From Hawksworthiomyces lignivorus (lineage: Eukaryota > Ascomycota > Sordariomycetes > Ophiostomatales > Ophiostomataceae), in NCBI GenBank assembly GCA_002917075.1, contig NTMA01000011.1, positions 496,001 through 560,000 of the forward strand: DNA of 64,000 nt, in the 5' to 3' direction. Every line of letters starts with the position of its first letter. Position 1 is the first letter of the stretch. Shown in pieces: positions 23,352 to 35,418 of the stretch. The position numbers and the translations under genes are program-made. The notes below the pieces were generated by a model. It saw only the letters and a list, made by a program, of their open reading frames with translations. It ran no database searches and was not told the DNA's origin.

Positions 23352-25538
23352 CTAATCAAGCTTAGGCTCCTCAGACCGTACATCCTCAGGCTCAAAAACT
23401 GGCTGCAACTTTGGGTAGCTGGGGTCAGTGAGATCTAGCACAGCCAAGAGCTGTCCAAATCGGGTAATTGGCACAGAGTTTACGGCACACGACCAAGGGC
23501 TGATGCCAACCCCTTCTTGACCCAGTCGTTGTAGCTGAAACGGCGAGTTGATGGCCCACTCGCGTTCGGCGTACATCGAGATGCACCTACGCCGCCGAAG
23601 GCAGGATACAATCGGGTCGAGGCTCCATGACAAGATTAGAATGAGGCCGCCAATCCCAAACGCTATAGAAAGTCCAAAGACGCTGAAAGAAATATAGTCG
23701 GTAGTTCTTATCTTCTATTGCTTATGACATCTTTAGCACTGTGTAGTCTCTTAAATGCGTTGAGGAATATACACTTTACCTGATTATTGCACACTTGCCG
23801 TTCAGCCTTCGTCTCGGCGAGTCTCCAGACCCGCTTAAGCCTAGCGTCGGGAGGACCTATGGCGTGGCCAACGAATCTCGCTTGCAAGACAGCCATTGCT
23901 GTAGAATGCCAATGCTGTACGTCAAGTTGCCATTGATTGTCCGGCAATGCCGCTTGAAAATTTCCATCTAGTCGAGTTCGTGAGGTAAGCGCTTGGACAC
24001 CCAGCATAGCGATGGGGTGCACGGTCAATATCATTCTGTCCGTGCTAGTTTTCAACATCCACTTTAGATTGTTTGTTTTTTGCTCATCGCCAAGTGAAGC
24101 AATGAGGTTCTGAACATCCGATGAGCTAGACAAAGGTGTGCATTTCCGATCGGTAAGGGTGTCCGACAAACAATATTGGTGCTGCTCCATGCAGCCGAGA
24201 GGACTTCCTATTCTGTCCTGTCGATATAATGTTATGTTTCCACTGCCTCCGATCATACTATTTTGGTACCATTGGCCGACCCTCTGACTGGCCTTATACC
24301 ATCTGTCTGATACCTCCTCCATGAAGGCTACGTTAGATGATGTTAATAAGAACAAATACACATTAGCATGCTGTCTTGAGAGTTGTGATATCGGTAGAAA
24401 GCTCGACTGTGAAGCATCAATTGAGCCATTGCGTGGTACGGCGAAGTGAAAACTACTAGGCAATCCATTAATTGATAAACAGGCTCAGAGACGATGAAAA
24501 GAGGAATTATACAGACCGGACAGAGTAGTCATCAGCAGTATCTCCGCTGTTCTGCTCCTCTATGCGTTGGAGATCGAAAGGTTGGTCATTGGAATATTTC
24601 TCCGTGTAGTTTGATAAGTACTTCCCAGTAGAACTGATTGAGCTGCCATAGTAATACTGCGTGTACGATTGATTCTGAGATATATTAAACTGAGACGTGA
24701 AGCCGTCAGTCTCAAGGGGAGCACAATGCACGACTCTTCTATATTGGAATCTCTGATCTATCGGAGTGTTGCGGCCAAAGTCTTCATGACTATCAAGGTG
24801 TCCGGTATCAATTAGTAAGTTGGAACTGTCGCTCTGACAGATGCCTTCTTCAAAGGGACAGCTCGCATTCGTGTCGACATATGGTGGTGCAACCTGTTTT
24901 TTCACCCACACGTCGCAGCTAAGAGTCTTCCCACTGGACGATGTATAGCAGTCTCGAGCATAGCTGTCTGCAGATATGACATCTTTAACTACGGCTGGGG
25001 CGTTGTAATTCATAAGGGTGGTTAAGTTGTCGGCTCCGCGACTGAAATCAAGATAGCCACATTGGCTCCCATCAAGAAGGACCTCGCTGTTTAGGAGCGT
25101 TGCTACTCGCGAAGAAAAACCGCTAGCAGTTGTAAAAATGCTGACGCAAAAGATTGCTGTAATAAACAGAAGAAGTAAGCGGGTTATTGGCCTTATTGCA
25201 TTGCCAAGGCGTCCCCAGCCACGAGCCATGTTAGCAAGCACGAAAAGACTAGCCTCAGGGCTTTGCACGTTACATAGCAAGACCTGGCGTTGATGATGTA
25301 TTCCGTCCGAAGGTATACTGGTTGAGTAGATAAAAAACATAACCGTACACATGATCTTCCAGAAACGATTACCGACGATGCCGATGAAGAAGGCCAGAAA
25401 AGCAATAAGAAGAGTTCCATCTTGACGAGTGAGAGTCAGTGTAGCACGAAGAACGGATGATCCTATAGACCAATTCGTCCAAGTGCCAATATGGACAGCA
25501 TAGGCATCTGCAAGAGTAGAACCTCCATCTGAAGACAT
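23352..25538 (-). CDS. Multi-exon fungal membrane protein of unknown function
   Basis: Three coding blocks on the minus strand (about 25538-24515, 24450-23780, 23680-23352) appear to be exons of one gene, with introns near 24450-24515 and 23690-23780. Predicted membrane segments are LLIAFLAFFIGIVG and CTVMFFIY near residues 43-75, LLLLFITAIFCVSIF near residues 120-135, and VFGLSIAFGIGGLILIL near the C-terminus. Between the last two lies a large region rich in Cys and N-glycosylation sequons (NLT, NAS, NIS, NQS), suggesting an extracellular or lumenal domain. This organisation is common among uncharacterised fungal transmembrane proteins. I do not recognise a catalytic motif. Exact splice sites are uncertain, but no internal stop is needed. 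Confidence 0.6.
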
Positions 25539-26308
25539 TTTAATATTGTTGTAAAGCGGCGGTCTCTATGATGTGGACACGCAGTTTGAAGGCAAAGACA
25601 GTGAAACTGAATGCGCCAAGTGCCTACAAACAATTGAAGTGGGTCTGGTATGGCTGCTTAAGCATCGACAAACAATGCCAATACAGTAAGATCTCACATA
25701 CGTCAGCCGAAGGTCACTTACTCACTGTTAAAGGTCTAAGACGGTCTGACATGGTAGGGGTAATTAATATCCGGGCAAAGGGTCTTATGAGTACACGATT
25801 ATAGTCTATAAGTAGAAGCGTGGGGTTTTAGCAATCAATTCTGCCGCTAATAGTTATCTGGTTGAATTATCAGCGATAGCGATATTAAGACACTACGCCA
25901 ACGCATATATTGCATGTTGTCAATATTGCTAGGAGCAGGTTTAGATTCAAATTAGACCCTCAGATATTAGATCTCGATATATGGAGATGTTACTAATACG
26001 GTGCGTTCACGGACTGCACACCAATTAGGTACGAAGGGATGCACAGGCAACGAAGTCAGTTAATAGCGATACAATAATCGGCGTACAGGTACAAAAGATA
26101 TGTCTCATTTGGTCAACGGAAATTTTAACTTATCCGTTTCTAGCCAGGCAGTAATGGCCTAGACATACCCATTTAGAATCCTTTTGTTGGTTGACTCCCT
26201 TAATCATGTTTAACTGGTGGCTGAATTATGTCTTGCGTTTCAACAGTTGATGTTCGTTTCTTTTGCCCCTATGGCTTTTTTTTTCTTTATGGCACCTTCG
26301 CAGTTTTG
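25539..26308. other. Intergenic, no supported gene
   Basis: The region between the membrane-protein gene and the 3' end of the MFS gene contains only short open frames without recognisable features. Confidence 0.5.
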
Positions 26309-28333
26309 TCATAGTTTTCGCTCTCGCATTAGCAGGCTCACCGTCAAGCAGATTCCCACGAACGCCAGATTTAGATAGAATGCCCGCGTGAAGCTCTCTG
26401 CGTACGCAGCAACCACCAGCTGCCGCACTCCACCCTTTAATCTCTGCACGAAGGCGATGTCCGACAGCGCCTTTCGGGCAACCTCCCAGCCGTCTTCCAC
26501 TGTGCCGCTGTCTACTAACCTCCGAAGCAGACCCGCCCGAAGAGACCCTTGGAACAGGGCGCTGGCTGCACTAATGCCGGCCACAGACCCGATGTTGCCG
26601 CTCAGGTAGAGTCCGGACCCAGCGATAGCCATCTCTCGCTCCGAGACACCTGCAGCCAGCGCTACAAAGACGGCTGAGTGTGCGGCCGCAGTGCCGAAGC
26701 CGCCGAAGAATACGAAGAACACCTGCCAAAGCGGCGTTCTTTCATTCTGGCCGCGCCAGAAGAGCAGCAGCAACGTAAAGCAGAGGCCAGCGCTGAGGCT
26801 GGAGAGGATAGTGGGGAGCTTGTAGCGGCCGTGTCTAAGAGATGGTTAGATAGAAGGAAATCACTCCAGCGAGAAAGAGGGAAAAAGGCTACAAGTACCT
26901 CTTAATATAGGCCCCTGTTAGAAGACCACCAATGGTATTTCCAGCAATTGACGGAATCATGTAAGCGCCGGCTTCGGCCGGTGTGGCGTTCTGCGTGACC
27001 TGAAAGTAGAGAGGTATGAAAAGCATGAGCTGTGTAGAAAAAGAAAATCAGCATGCGTTCCCCGGAGAGCAATCGGCATCAGAGGGGTCTGCCCACCGCC
27101 GTTTGGGACGCGTTCTGGAAGAAAAGGATCAAGTACGAAGTGACTACGTCGCGGTGCGCCAGCAGGTGCAGGGGAAAGATGGGCTCCTTGGCCCACCGTC
27201 GCTCAACCCACACGAACCCAGCCGCGCAGACATGCGACAGGAGGCCCAGGCCGGCCAGCAGCGGGCTCGTCCAGGGGACCTTGGCGCCACCCATATCAAG
27301 GATGAGTAGGAATGCGAGCACTGTTGAGCTCAGCAGGCCCGCACCCCAGAAGTCGATGCGTCGCAGTTTCACTCTCAGCGACTCGGACGCGTCCTCGGGG
27401 CCAGCCTTGACGCGCAGCTTCCACGCTACTAGGAGCATAGCCAGCGCGGTGAATGGGGCTTGGATAAGAAAGGCCCTGGGAGGAGGTTAGTGAGGACGGA
27501 CGCAAAGCAGGAGCGAAAGAGGGGAGCGCAATCAGGACTTACCATCGCCAGCCGATACTCTGTGCTAAGAGCCCACCCACAGCACCACCGCACGCGCAGC
27601 GGGACCAGATCAGTGATCAGTATCGATACCAGGCACACCATGCCCGCACCGCCCACTCCCTGCACCACGCGCGCGGCGATTATTTGGCCCATGGACTGGC
27701 CCAGCCCGCAGAAGACACAGCCAATCAGAAAAAGCAAATATGCCACTTGCAGCATGGCTTTCCGGCCGAAGATATCGCTCAGCTTTCCGTAAAGTGCGTG
27801 GCCCACGCACATTGCTAGCATGTAGCTCGACAGCAGCCAGCTAGCATCAGCGAGGTCGTCAAACTGGGAGGAGATGGCGCTGTAGGTGGCGAGCACGAGG
27901 GAGGTGTCGGCCTGTGAGATGAAGACGCCCAGGGTAGAATTTGGTTTTCAGAATATAGTGCAATATTTGAATCGAGTTCAGTGAAGCTTCCTTACCAAGT
28001 AACAACACTGACAAAATCCCTGCAATGGAATAGTCCATTTTGACTTCCTCGCCATCATCGTCATTAATGCCCTCCTCCTCGTCTATGCTAAGACTAGAGT
28101 TGGTGTCATCGGCACTCTCTAGATCTCGATCTTCGATTCGCGGAATGGCCTGAGCAAGTTAATTTTAATCTTTCCAAAGCTTGTTGGCTTTTTCCATTAA
28201 CTATGAGAAGATGACTTACCGTTAATAGTGGCGTCTCTTCATCAGTTATTTCTGTATTTTCAGCCGCTGTGAGCAACTTCTGTTGTCGCGATAAGCTACC
28301 ATGGTGGTGATGTGACACCGTTTGTGTCGCCAT
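26309..28333 (-). pseudogene. MFS multidrug-type (DHA2-like, 14-TM) transporter, probably frameshifted
   Basis: Exons read from MATQTVSHHHH at 28333 to the stop at 26309. The N-terminal tail is acidic. Transmembrane segments follow with the MFS motif in YGKLSDIFGRKAM, an antiporter-type RVVQGVGGAGM in TM4, a GWRW motif ending TM5, and further helices up to LVSILIT-like and FVGICLTVSLL segments. Introns with GTAAGT donors are visible, for example 27466-27541. At about 27585-27600 the frame changes between VPLR and GGAVGGLLAQSIGWRW without room for an intron, and roughly 20 residues usually present in the TM4-TM5 loop are missing, implying a small frame-breaking deletion. Family members export drugs or move basic amino acids into vacuoles. 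An assembly error is the alternative. Confidence 0.65.
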
Positions 28334-28638
28334 GCTTTGTACAACGGGGAAACGGAGAAGACGCGAGTTGGAGTAGAGCTTTTGACAACGTAAATAGTAT
28401 TCAATAATCTAAAATTTTCAGTAGCATGGGAGGGAGGAAATTCGTCACGAGACGGTGGCTATCTGATAGTTGCAAAGCAACTTTTGGCAGTCATCGCCTT
28501 TATAAGACATATATCAAATAGGAAAGAGGAATAACAGTGAAAATTTAACGTTAACAAACTAAGACCGTTACCTCTTGCAATGCCGTAGAAAACGGCCCTT
28601 TTGCAGGAGATTGCTTTTCAAACTTGATACTCTCCTGA

Positions 28639-31248
28639 GGGAACCTGGATGCGAATCCATTCGACCCAGCTGCTGCTCCGAAGCCGTTTCGTAACCGGCT
28701 TGCCGAGTTATCTCAAGATGCAGTCAACCGTGAGTCTGCCATACTTGTTGCGAAGGTGGAAGAGCTGTTAAGAGGCCCCCCCGAACAGCTACCCGAGGAT
28801 ATCCAACGCAGCAGGTGCATTGCCTTTCTCGAACAAGTGAACCCAATTCTTTCTGAGAAGTTCCAACAGACGAGCAATCTGAACGACCTCCAAATGGCCA
28901 TCGAGAGAGGCGAAGAAGCTATAGCGGGGGCACCCCATGGCCTCCCGGATAGAGCAGGCATGCTAACTAAACTGGCTGTTTCTATTCAGGCCGGGTCTAA
29001 GCGGACCGGCGATCTGAATGAATCACAGACGACCATTGCCACAGATTTGAAAGATATTGTCGCACTGGAACAGGGTTCAAGTCACAGTCCATATGCGGGA
29101 GGCGAACAAAATGTGCCATAGAACTATTTTGATGAAGCAGACACGTTATCTACACTGTCGTCGAGTCTGCCCTGGTCTCGAAAGTCAGATACAACTGCCT
29201 TAACTTTAGACGTCTCTGAGCCTGCACCCCAAGAAGAAACAGCAATCCACCCTGACCGGCCCTTATCATCAGTCTTCAACGTTATGAAGCAGCATTCTAC
29301 GGAAGTCTCTCATCAAGACGTTGATATTATGTCAATCGCTTCTCTTGACGACGGTATCACATCCTTGGCGGAATCCAATTCGAATATCCAGGTCTACGGC
29401 GATGCGGCTTCTAATTATATCGTCAAGGCGCTCATTGGCGACTCTGAGCTACTTGCCTTGTACGAGAATGCGGCACAGCGGTTAAGTGAGGCTCGCTTCA
29501 TTCACAACAACAGATGGTTGTTGAAGCAGTATTTCCTAGATTTGCGACACGAAGGAGAACTCCCGTCCCAGAAGTTGGCTATCCGCTTTTTGCGCTTGCG
29601 GAGCGGTCGGATTAGGATCTCTTCGGAGATCTACTCTTTACTCAACTCACAGATCCCTGACAAAACAGCCCGCCAGAAAATCGAAACTATGCTTGAGGGG
29701 AAAAGAGACAATCTCTTCTTGTTGAACAGATTCTTAGAGAACCAGGACTCTGCTAAAGAAGCAGAAGAATCCAGCGAAGAAAGAGAAGAAAGCGAAGAGA
29801 GTGATAGCGAATCAGACGTGGCTCTCGACGAAGAGCCAGCAATTCAGACCTTGGAGGCGACTGCAGAGTTTTTGACCAGTGGGAAGCCATTCGCCATGTA
29901 CAAACAGAACCTCCGCAATTTCCTCAACAACAGCTCAGGTATGAGATTTGACCCGCAGTGTCTCATAAATAGTGCTCCTAGAGTACCTGAACTCAGACCT
30001 GAGGGGGTCTTCGACATTACTGAGAATACAAGGGAACCAGAGCCGTCTTTGAGGCTACTTATCAAGACAAGCAGATTGGAGCTCCTAAGCCTCAAAAATG
30101 CATTCTCGTGGCTATCATGGCTTCGCAGGATGATGAGGCCGAAGTTCAACCTGGATATCGCCGGGTTGAGTGGGAATGCGTGCGTTGATTTGTTTTTAGC
30201 TATTTGGACCACTTCTTCCTTACTGTCAAAAAACCTATTGGGGTCCACATCTAATGTTGCTAATATACTGGTTTACAGGACTGTGGAGCGAATCTGTATG
30301 CCGACTTCACCCTCGCCGAGGGCGACAGCATTGATAATCTGGCCTACTCGCTACAGAATCCTGGCTCTGTTGCAATCCAGCAAACGTCAAGTCATAATTC
30401 AGATGCCAGCGTCTCAAGCTCCGTCACGGCAGCCAGCCGGCCATCAGGAGTGAGATTGCCAGACAGTGATTCCTTTGCTGAGGCAACAGAAGAAGCAACT
30501 CAACACCCAACAGCTACCAAAGCCCCTCAGCGGTCAACCGCACGAGCTAAGTTCCTGGCTCTTTGTGTCAACACAGGAGGCATTTATAAGACACTCGCAG
30601 AAGACAATACTACGAACATCACATCAGATGCAGAAGCGTTTAGCATAATGAAGAAAGAATATTTGAAGACACGGGGCTTTCGGTCTCAATTCAGCTTTCT
30701 AATCAAGCCAGTCACTCTAGAGTTCATACAGGCAAGTAGTCATTGGTACAAGTTGTTCACGAGGGACTTCAACTGACTGATCGCTGAAGTTCACTCTCTG
30801 GAACCTCCGAGGCGGATACATATCAGTCTGCGACAGGCCCAATGCCATACCCCCCGACAGCCTGTACTATTACGAGTACTGCCTCCGACCGCTGAGACCG
30901 CTCCCTCCAATGCCACCCGAGATCTTCATTCACTACCTCGAGCATGGGGAAGGCGACCTCAGTCCCGTTCGCAACGACTGGTTGCCACGCCTGCCAAAAC
31001 GTCTAGACAAGAGGGTGATAGACTGCGACGAAGCGTGTCTTGGCTGGGGTTTGCATATTGTCGAAGGGCCGAACAAAGAGGTGCTTTTCTTAATTGCCAT
31101 GGCTACGATACTCTGTAGCGTTGTCGCCAGTGTGCTATGGTCGACGCTGAAAGGGGATATTCAAGGTGGAACTGGGCTGGGAGCTATCATAGTGGCGCTG
31201 CCGCCTGCGATTCTGACGGCATTTCTGTTCCGGCTAGGGGCAGTGTGA
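28639..31248 (+). pseudogene. Multi-exon fungal protein with TPR-like N-terminus, broken by in-frame TAG
   Basis: An open frame from 28639 reads ...PFRNRLAELSQDAV, then a TPR-type segment (LSEKFQQTSNLNDLQMAIER, followed by DRAGMLTKLAVS) and is interrupted by TAG at 29119-29121. The same frame continues without ATG to 29284 and on through an acidic Glu/Ser stretch (about 29757-29845). Introns follow at about 29938-30030, 30180-30278 and 30732-30789. The last has a GC-AG boundary (CAG/GCAAGT). The C-terminus has a conserved-looking VEWECDCGANLYADF block, a ISVCDRPNAIPP...EYCLRP block and two membrane segments (VLFLIAMATILCSVVASVL and LGAIIVALPPAILTAFLF). This resembles a family of uncharacterised fungal proteins. 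An alternative is an intact gene starting at 29284, with the TPR part a separate relic. Confidence 0.55.
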
Positions 31249-32860
31249 GAATATTCGTGGTTGTCGCAATTCCAGAAGCACTAGCACTTTGAACTTGCGC
31301 CTCACGTCTTGGAGAATTCAATGCTGCTGTCTTGAAGAAAAACCTATGACAATAATGCATTTCGTACAAATTTGACTAGATGCAAGGGTTCGTCGTACGA
31401 ATGCTCGAGGATTTCTACGAGCTTCTACTAGCTTCCATTTATATCCCAGAGGTCAGTCATCCCCAGAAAATCAGTTCATTAAAATGTAGGTGCTCGCTTA
31501 CATGTACGGGCCAATCCGAAAAGCGTCCGTTTTTATGGATAGCCTAAGAATCATTTGTTACATGAATTGAAAGACACTTGGCGAGCTTGCTTAAGTTTAC
31601 ATACGTAATAATAGTGGTTCGTACAATGAGAACTTTTGAATTAATTTTTTTTAATCAGAAGTCTAGTTAAGTGTCTAAATGAAGAATTATGACTGTGCCA
31701 CAGGGGCACAAGAAAGCACAGGAAAGCTAGGCGCTAAGCAGGCTACAGCAAGGACGGCGCAGTCATCTTGAAGAGGAATTCTCAATGAGCAGATTCGCTT
31801 GGTATATATTATCCTGTTATATTGTGTGAATAAGTGAGCCGCCATATCGAGGGCCGTGCCGCCATCTGGAGTTGACATATTATAAACTGGCGCGCCGAAA
31901 GTTACTGTGCTGCGAGTTACGGCAGTGGAATTTGTGCGTACCAGTGGAAGGGAACATCACCACGTTTTAGCTATAAGTCACATGAGATACGAGGCTTTAT
32001 TTATTTATTTTTTTTTTAAATTTGTCTGGAATATTATTGAAATTAGCTGTAAATATGGGTTTTCAGTCTAGCCAAATACTTACCAAATTGTACCTTCGCC
32101 CAGAGGCTGTAATGTACTACTAGTGTTTAGCCGAAGAGTCTTAGTCGGGTGTCGGTGCAAGTAGCTGTACTCCGTAATATACGGGATCCAAATAAATGCA
32201 GCGTAACACGAGTACTGAGTTGTTGGGCACGGCACCCACGCACCCCTGTCGAGGGGCTTGATTTGTACATACACAGAAAATCAACAGAGTCCTACACAGA
32301 GTCTTATTTTGATGTTCAGAGGATAAGATCCATAGAACCTTCTAGCACTTTCTTAACTTTAATATGGTGAATAAACGCCGTTACATTAGGCAACTGTTCG
32401 TACTTCAATAGTCCATACGTTGTGTCATACATATCCCTATTAAAATTTATATACTAATAACAATGGAATTTTTTTATTCAACTGGTTCTTGGGATTTCAC
32501 GTTTACCTCTTGCGAATCTTATTGCTTCTACTCCCATCGGCAGCTTATGGTATCGTCGGATTCCGTCATCATATACATACACAAATATCCTTAGCAATAT
32601 TGATAGCAGCACGCTGGTAATTTATAAACAATTATATCTGACTGGCATTTCTTCATTTCAATTATTCTTCGAGTTATCCGTATCTCTACCTCCCACCAGT
32701 CTCCAATATCTTGCAATATACTTTCTCTCTGACGACATCATATCCTAGCTGTACCTGCCGCATTGACGCTCGGAAGTGACCAGTTACAACTGTCTTCGAA
32801 ATATCAGAAAGGGGGTAGGGATCAAGTGTCAGGTTGCTGGAAGAAATATCAAGAGTAGCT
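31249..32860. other. Intergenic with a possible ankyrin-gene remnant (minus, about 31690-31930)
   Basis: On the minus strand at 31750-31930 a fragment reads TFGAPVYNMSTPDGGTALDM followed by AAHLFTQYNR, which resembles one ankyrin repeat (TPL/TALDMA motif) but leads to no extended domain. The rest of the 1.6 kb shows no gene. The promoter of the epoxide hydrolase gene must lie near its right end. Confidence 0.35.
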
Positions 32861-34036
32861 ATGATGAAGATCGAACCATTCAAGATCAATGTTCCTCAGA
32901 AGGAGATAGACGCACTTCAAGATCGTCTGGCGAATACTCGTTGGGCACCCGAGCTTGACAACGAGGACTGGTCTCGTGGAGTTAGTGGCACCTACCTGCG
33001 CGAACTTATCATTTATTGGCATGATAAATTCGACTGGCGTGCACAGGAAGCACAGATCAACAGTTTCCCTCAGTTCCGAACTGAGATTGACGGCGTACCG
33101 ATTCATTTCATCCATGTGCGTGGTAAGGGGCCTGATCCGGTTCCAATTATTTTGAATCACGGATGGCCTTGGACATTCTGGGACTTCAAGGACATCATCG
33201 TGGCACTTGCTGATCCGGCGGCGCATGGAGGTGATCCCCAAGACGCTTTTGATGTCATTGTCCCTTCCCTGCCGGGCTTCGCTTTCTCCGGCCCGCTACC
33301 GAGGAACGACGTAGGCTATGTTGAAACGGCTGATTTGTGGGTCAAGTTAATGAAAGGGCTGGGCTATGAGCGGTTCGTGTGCCATGGAGGAGACGCAGGT
33401 GCATTTGTGAGCGCGCGGCTGGGACATGCGCACCCTGAATCAATCATCGGCGTGCATCTGAGTTTTCCAATTCTTCCGGGAGTGTCACATGACGCAGGCG
33501 ACACAGCCAATCTCACTCCAGAAGAACGAGACTTGGTCAAAGGGCAGGACAGAGGACCAGGGGCCTTTGTTCATGTCTTAATCAATGCCTTTGACCCACA
33601 GACTCTCGCCTGGGCTTTGCATGACAGCCCCGTCGGCCTGGCAGCGTGGATCCTCCTTCGCCGCCGCGCCTGGAGTGATTGCAACGGAGATGTGGAAACC
33701 AAGTTCGACAAGGACACGCTGCTCACACATCTTTCGCTGTACTGGTTTACAAACAGCTTTATTGGATCGCAAATGTTTTGTCGAGCTTCGGCATTCCTCC
33801 AGCCCATGGCCCTAGCCAATGATATCAAACCCGAAATCAGCGTACCGACAGCTGTTGCTTCATTGCCTAAGGACTTGATGTACAGGCCTCGTTCATTGGT
33901 AGCCGCGCATACAGACTTGCGTCAGTGGACACTATTTCCTAGCGGAGGACATTTCGGGGCAGCTGAGGAGCCGAAGCTCATGACCGAAGATATTCGCTCA
34001 TTCGTTCGTAAACTGCGTCAGGCCAATACACATTGA
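32861..34036 (+). CDS. Epoxide hydrolase (EHN-type, alpha/beta-hydrolase fold)
   Basis: A single exon of 391 codons begins MMKIEPFKINVPQKEIDALQ; the ATG at 32861 is the first in frame. The N-terminal EHN-like domain (residues about 1-110) contains LRELIIYWHDKFDWR. The hydrolase core has the oxyanion motif HGWPW (about residue 103), the nucleophile-elbow Asp in GGDAGAFVS and the catalytic His in FPSGGHFGAAEEP near the C-terminus. These enzymes open epoxides to diols through an alkyl-enzyme ester on the Asp, in the cytosol or at the ER. The nucleophile elbow is GGDAG rather than the usual GGDWG of microsomal-type enzymes; a small residue there could widen the site. The gene appears intact and functional. 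Confidence 0.92.
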   Translation: MMKIEPFKINVPQKEIDALQDRLANTRWAPELDNEDWSRGVSGTYLRELIIYWHDKFDWRAQEAQINSFPQFRTEIDGVPIHFIHVRGKGPDPVPIILNHGWPWTFWDFKDIIVALADPAAHGGDPQDAFDVIVPSLPGFAFSGPLPRNDVGYVETADLWVKLMKGLGYERFVCHGGDAGAFVSARLGHAHPESIIGVHLSFPILPGVSHDAGDTANLTPEERDLVKGQDRGPGAFVHVLINAFDPQTLAWALHDSPVGLAAWILLRRRAWSDCNGDVETKFDKDTLLTHLSLYWFTNSFIGSQMFCRASAFLQPMALANDIKPEISVPTAVASLPKDLMYRPRSLVAAHTDLRQWTLFPSGGHFGAAEEPKLMTEDIRSFVRKLRQANTH

Positions 34037-35418
34037 TAGAGCTTTTCTATTGATAAATCGAGGGAGATGCAGCGCTGCTGCGTCGTCAAACGTTGTGGCA
34101 GCAACAGGCATCAACTTCGCCGGTAAGAGCCTCGAGGTCCAAAGACGTGTTGATGCCGACGAGGGCAACTCAAATATTGATTTACTCGAAAGTTGTGTTT
34201 CTAACTGAATTTAATATGTATTACCGTTGGGAGGGACCTTTCATGAACCAGTTACTCTTTTATGTTTACAAAATCACAGTAAGGTTTCTGCTGGCAATGA
34301 ACGCAGAGGAGCCTTGATGCAATAGTATAGGCCTGGTTACACGAAAGACTAAAGATGCAGAAGAATGAAGACTTTCACGAAGGCGGCCAACCCTCTCGTT
34401 CGAAACAGGGGTCAGCCCGAGATCGGTGGAATCGGTGGCCGATGGACCGGTAGTAATCTCTGGCCCTGGGCTCGCCTTGTTCCCTTTACGGGCCTGGGTC
34501 CGTGACAAGGACTCAAGGTAAACCTTTGTGAATATTACATCCTATAATTTCGTTCTCTATTCTAGAACAGAAAATTACTGTTCCTCTGATTGTCTCTTCT
34601 ATTTGTATAAAGTTTTATAAATGAGCGAGGTAAGACTGTGATCTGATCTGTGAGCAGAACATGCGTTCCATTGAGATATTAATTCGTGTTTTATATTTTC
34701 ATAGCTTGCTTGCACAGGTTGAGAAAGCCCACAGCGCCACCTTGGCATTATCATGGTCCATTAACCGATGGCCCCTGCACGAGACCCCATTTTCTCTGCC
34801 TAGATAAATACAGGGAGACGTTAGTATATCGCAAAATAACATGGGAAACGCTGAGACATCAAATCACGGAACAGGAAGATGTAAGCAACCATTGAGGACA
34901 ATGAAGGCGTGGTTGCGCGATCCGAGTTTTCAAATAAGCCGCCAGTTAGCCGGACCGTAGTAAATGTGATTTATTGATAAGACGGCGAGTTGTGATGGGT
35001 CGGATTTTCCGTAATCAACTTCAAGGAGAGCTCAATGGCACCCTCGTGCATGTACCGTTAATGGAATTTTGTTCTGAGAGTGCACGGCGGCCTTAGCCGG
35101 CATCTCCCCCCTCATTTTAAACGTATGTAGGATGGATCGGTTCGTTGGCGCCGTCGTTTTTTAGGCGCAGTTAGATTTGTTGGCGCAGTTGGTAGTCTAG
35201 CTCGTATACCATGCCCATCCGAGCACTTCACATTCTCAGCCTTTCATTATCCTATGGCAGGAGGGGTAGGGCCGGCGTGAGAGGCGAAGATCGTGTATAA
35301 AATTCATACTTCCTCTACTTTTCAACTCTTAATCTTCATATTCATCTTAGGAGTAACAAGAGATAATTACATGCTTCATCGTATACCAAAATATCAACCA
35401 CAAGGAAGTCAGAACACA
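34037..35418. other. Intergenic, no supported gene
   Basis: About 1.4 kb without a recognisable gene. It ends in the AT-rich leader and promoter of the amidase gene. Confidence 0.5.
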
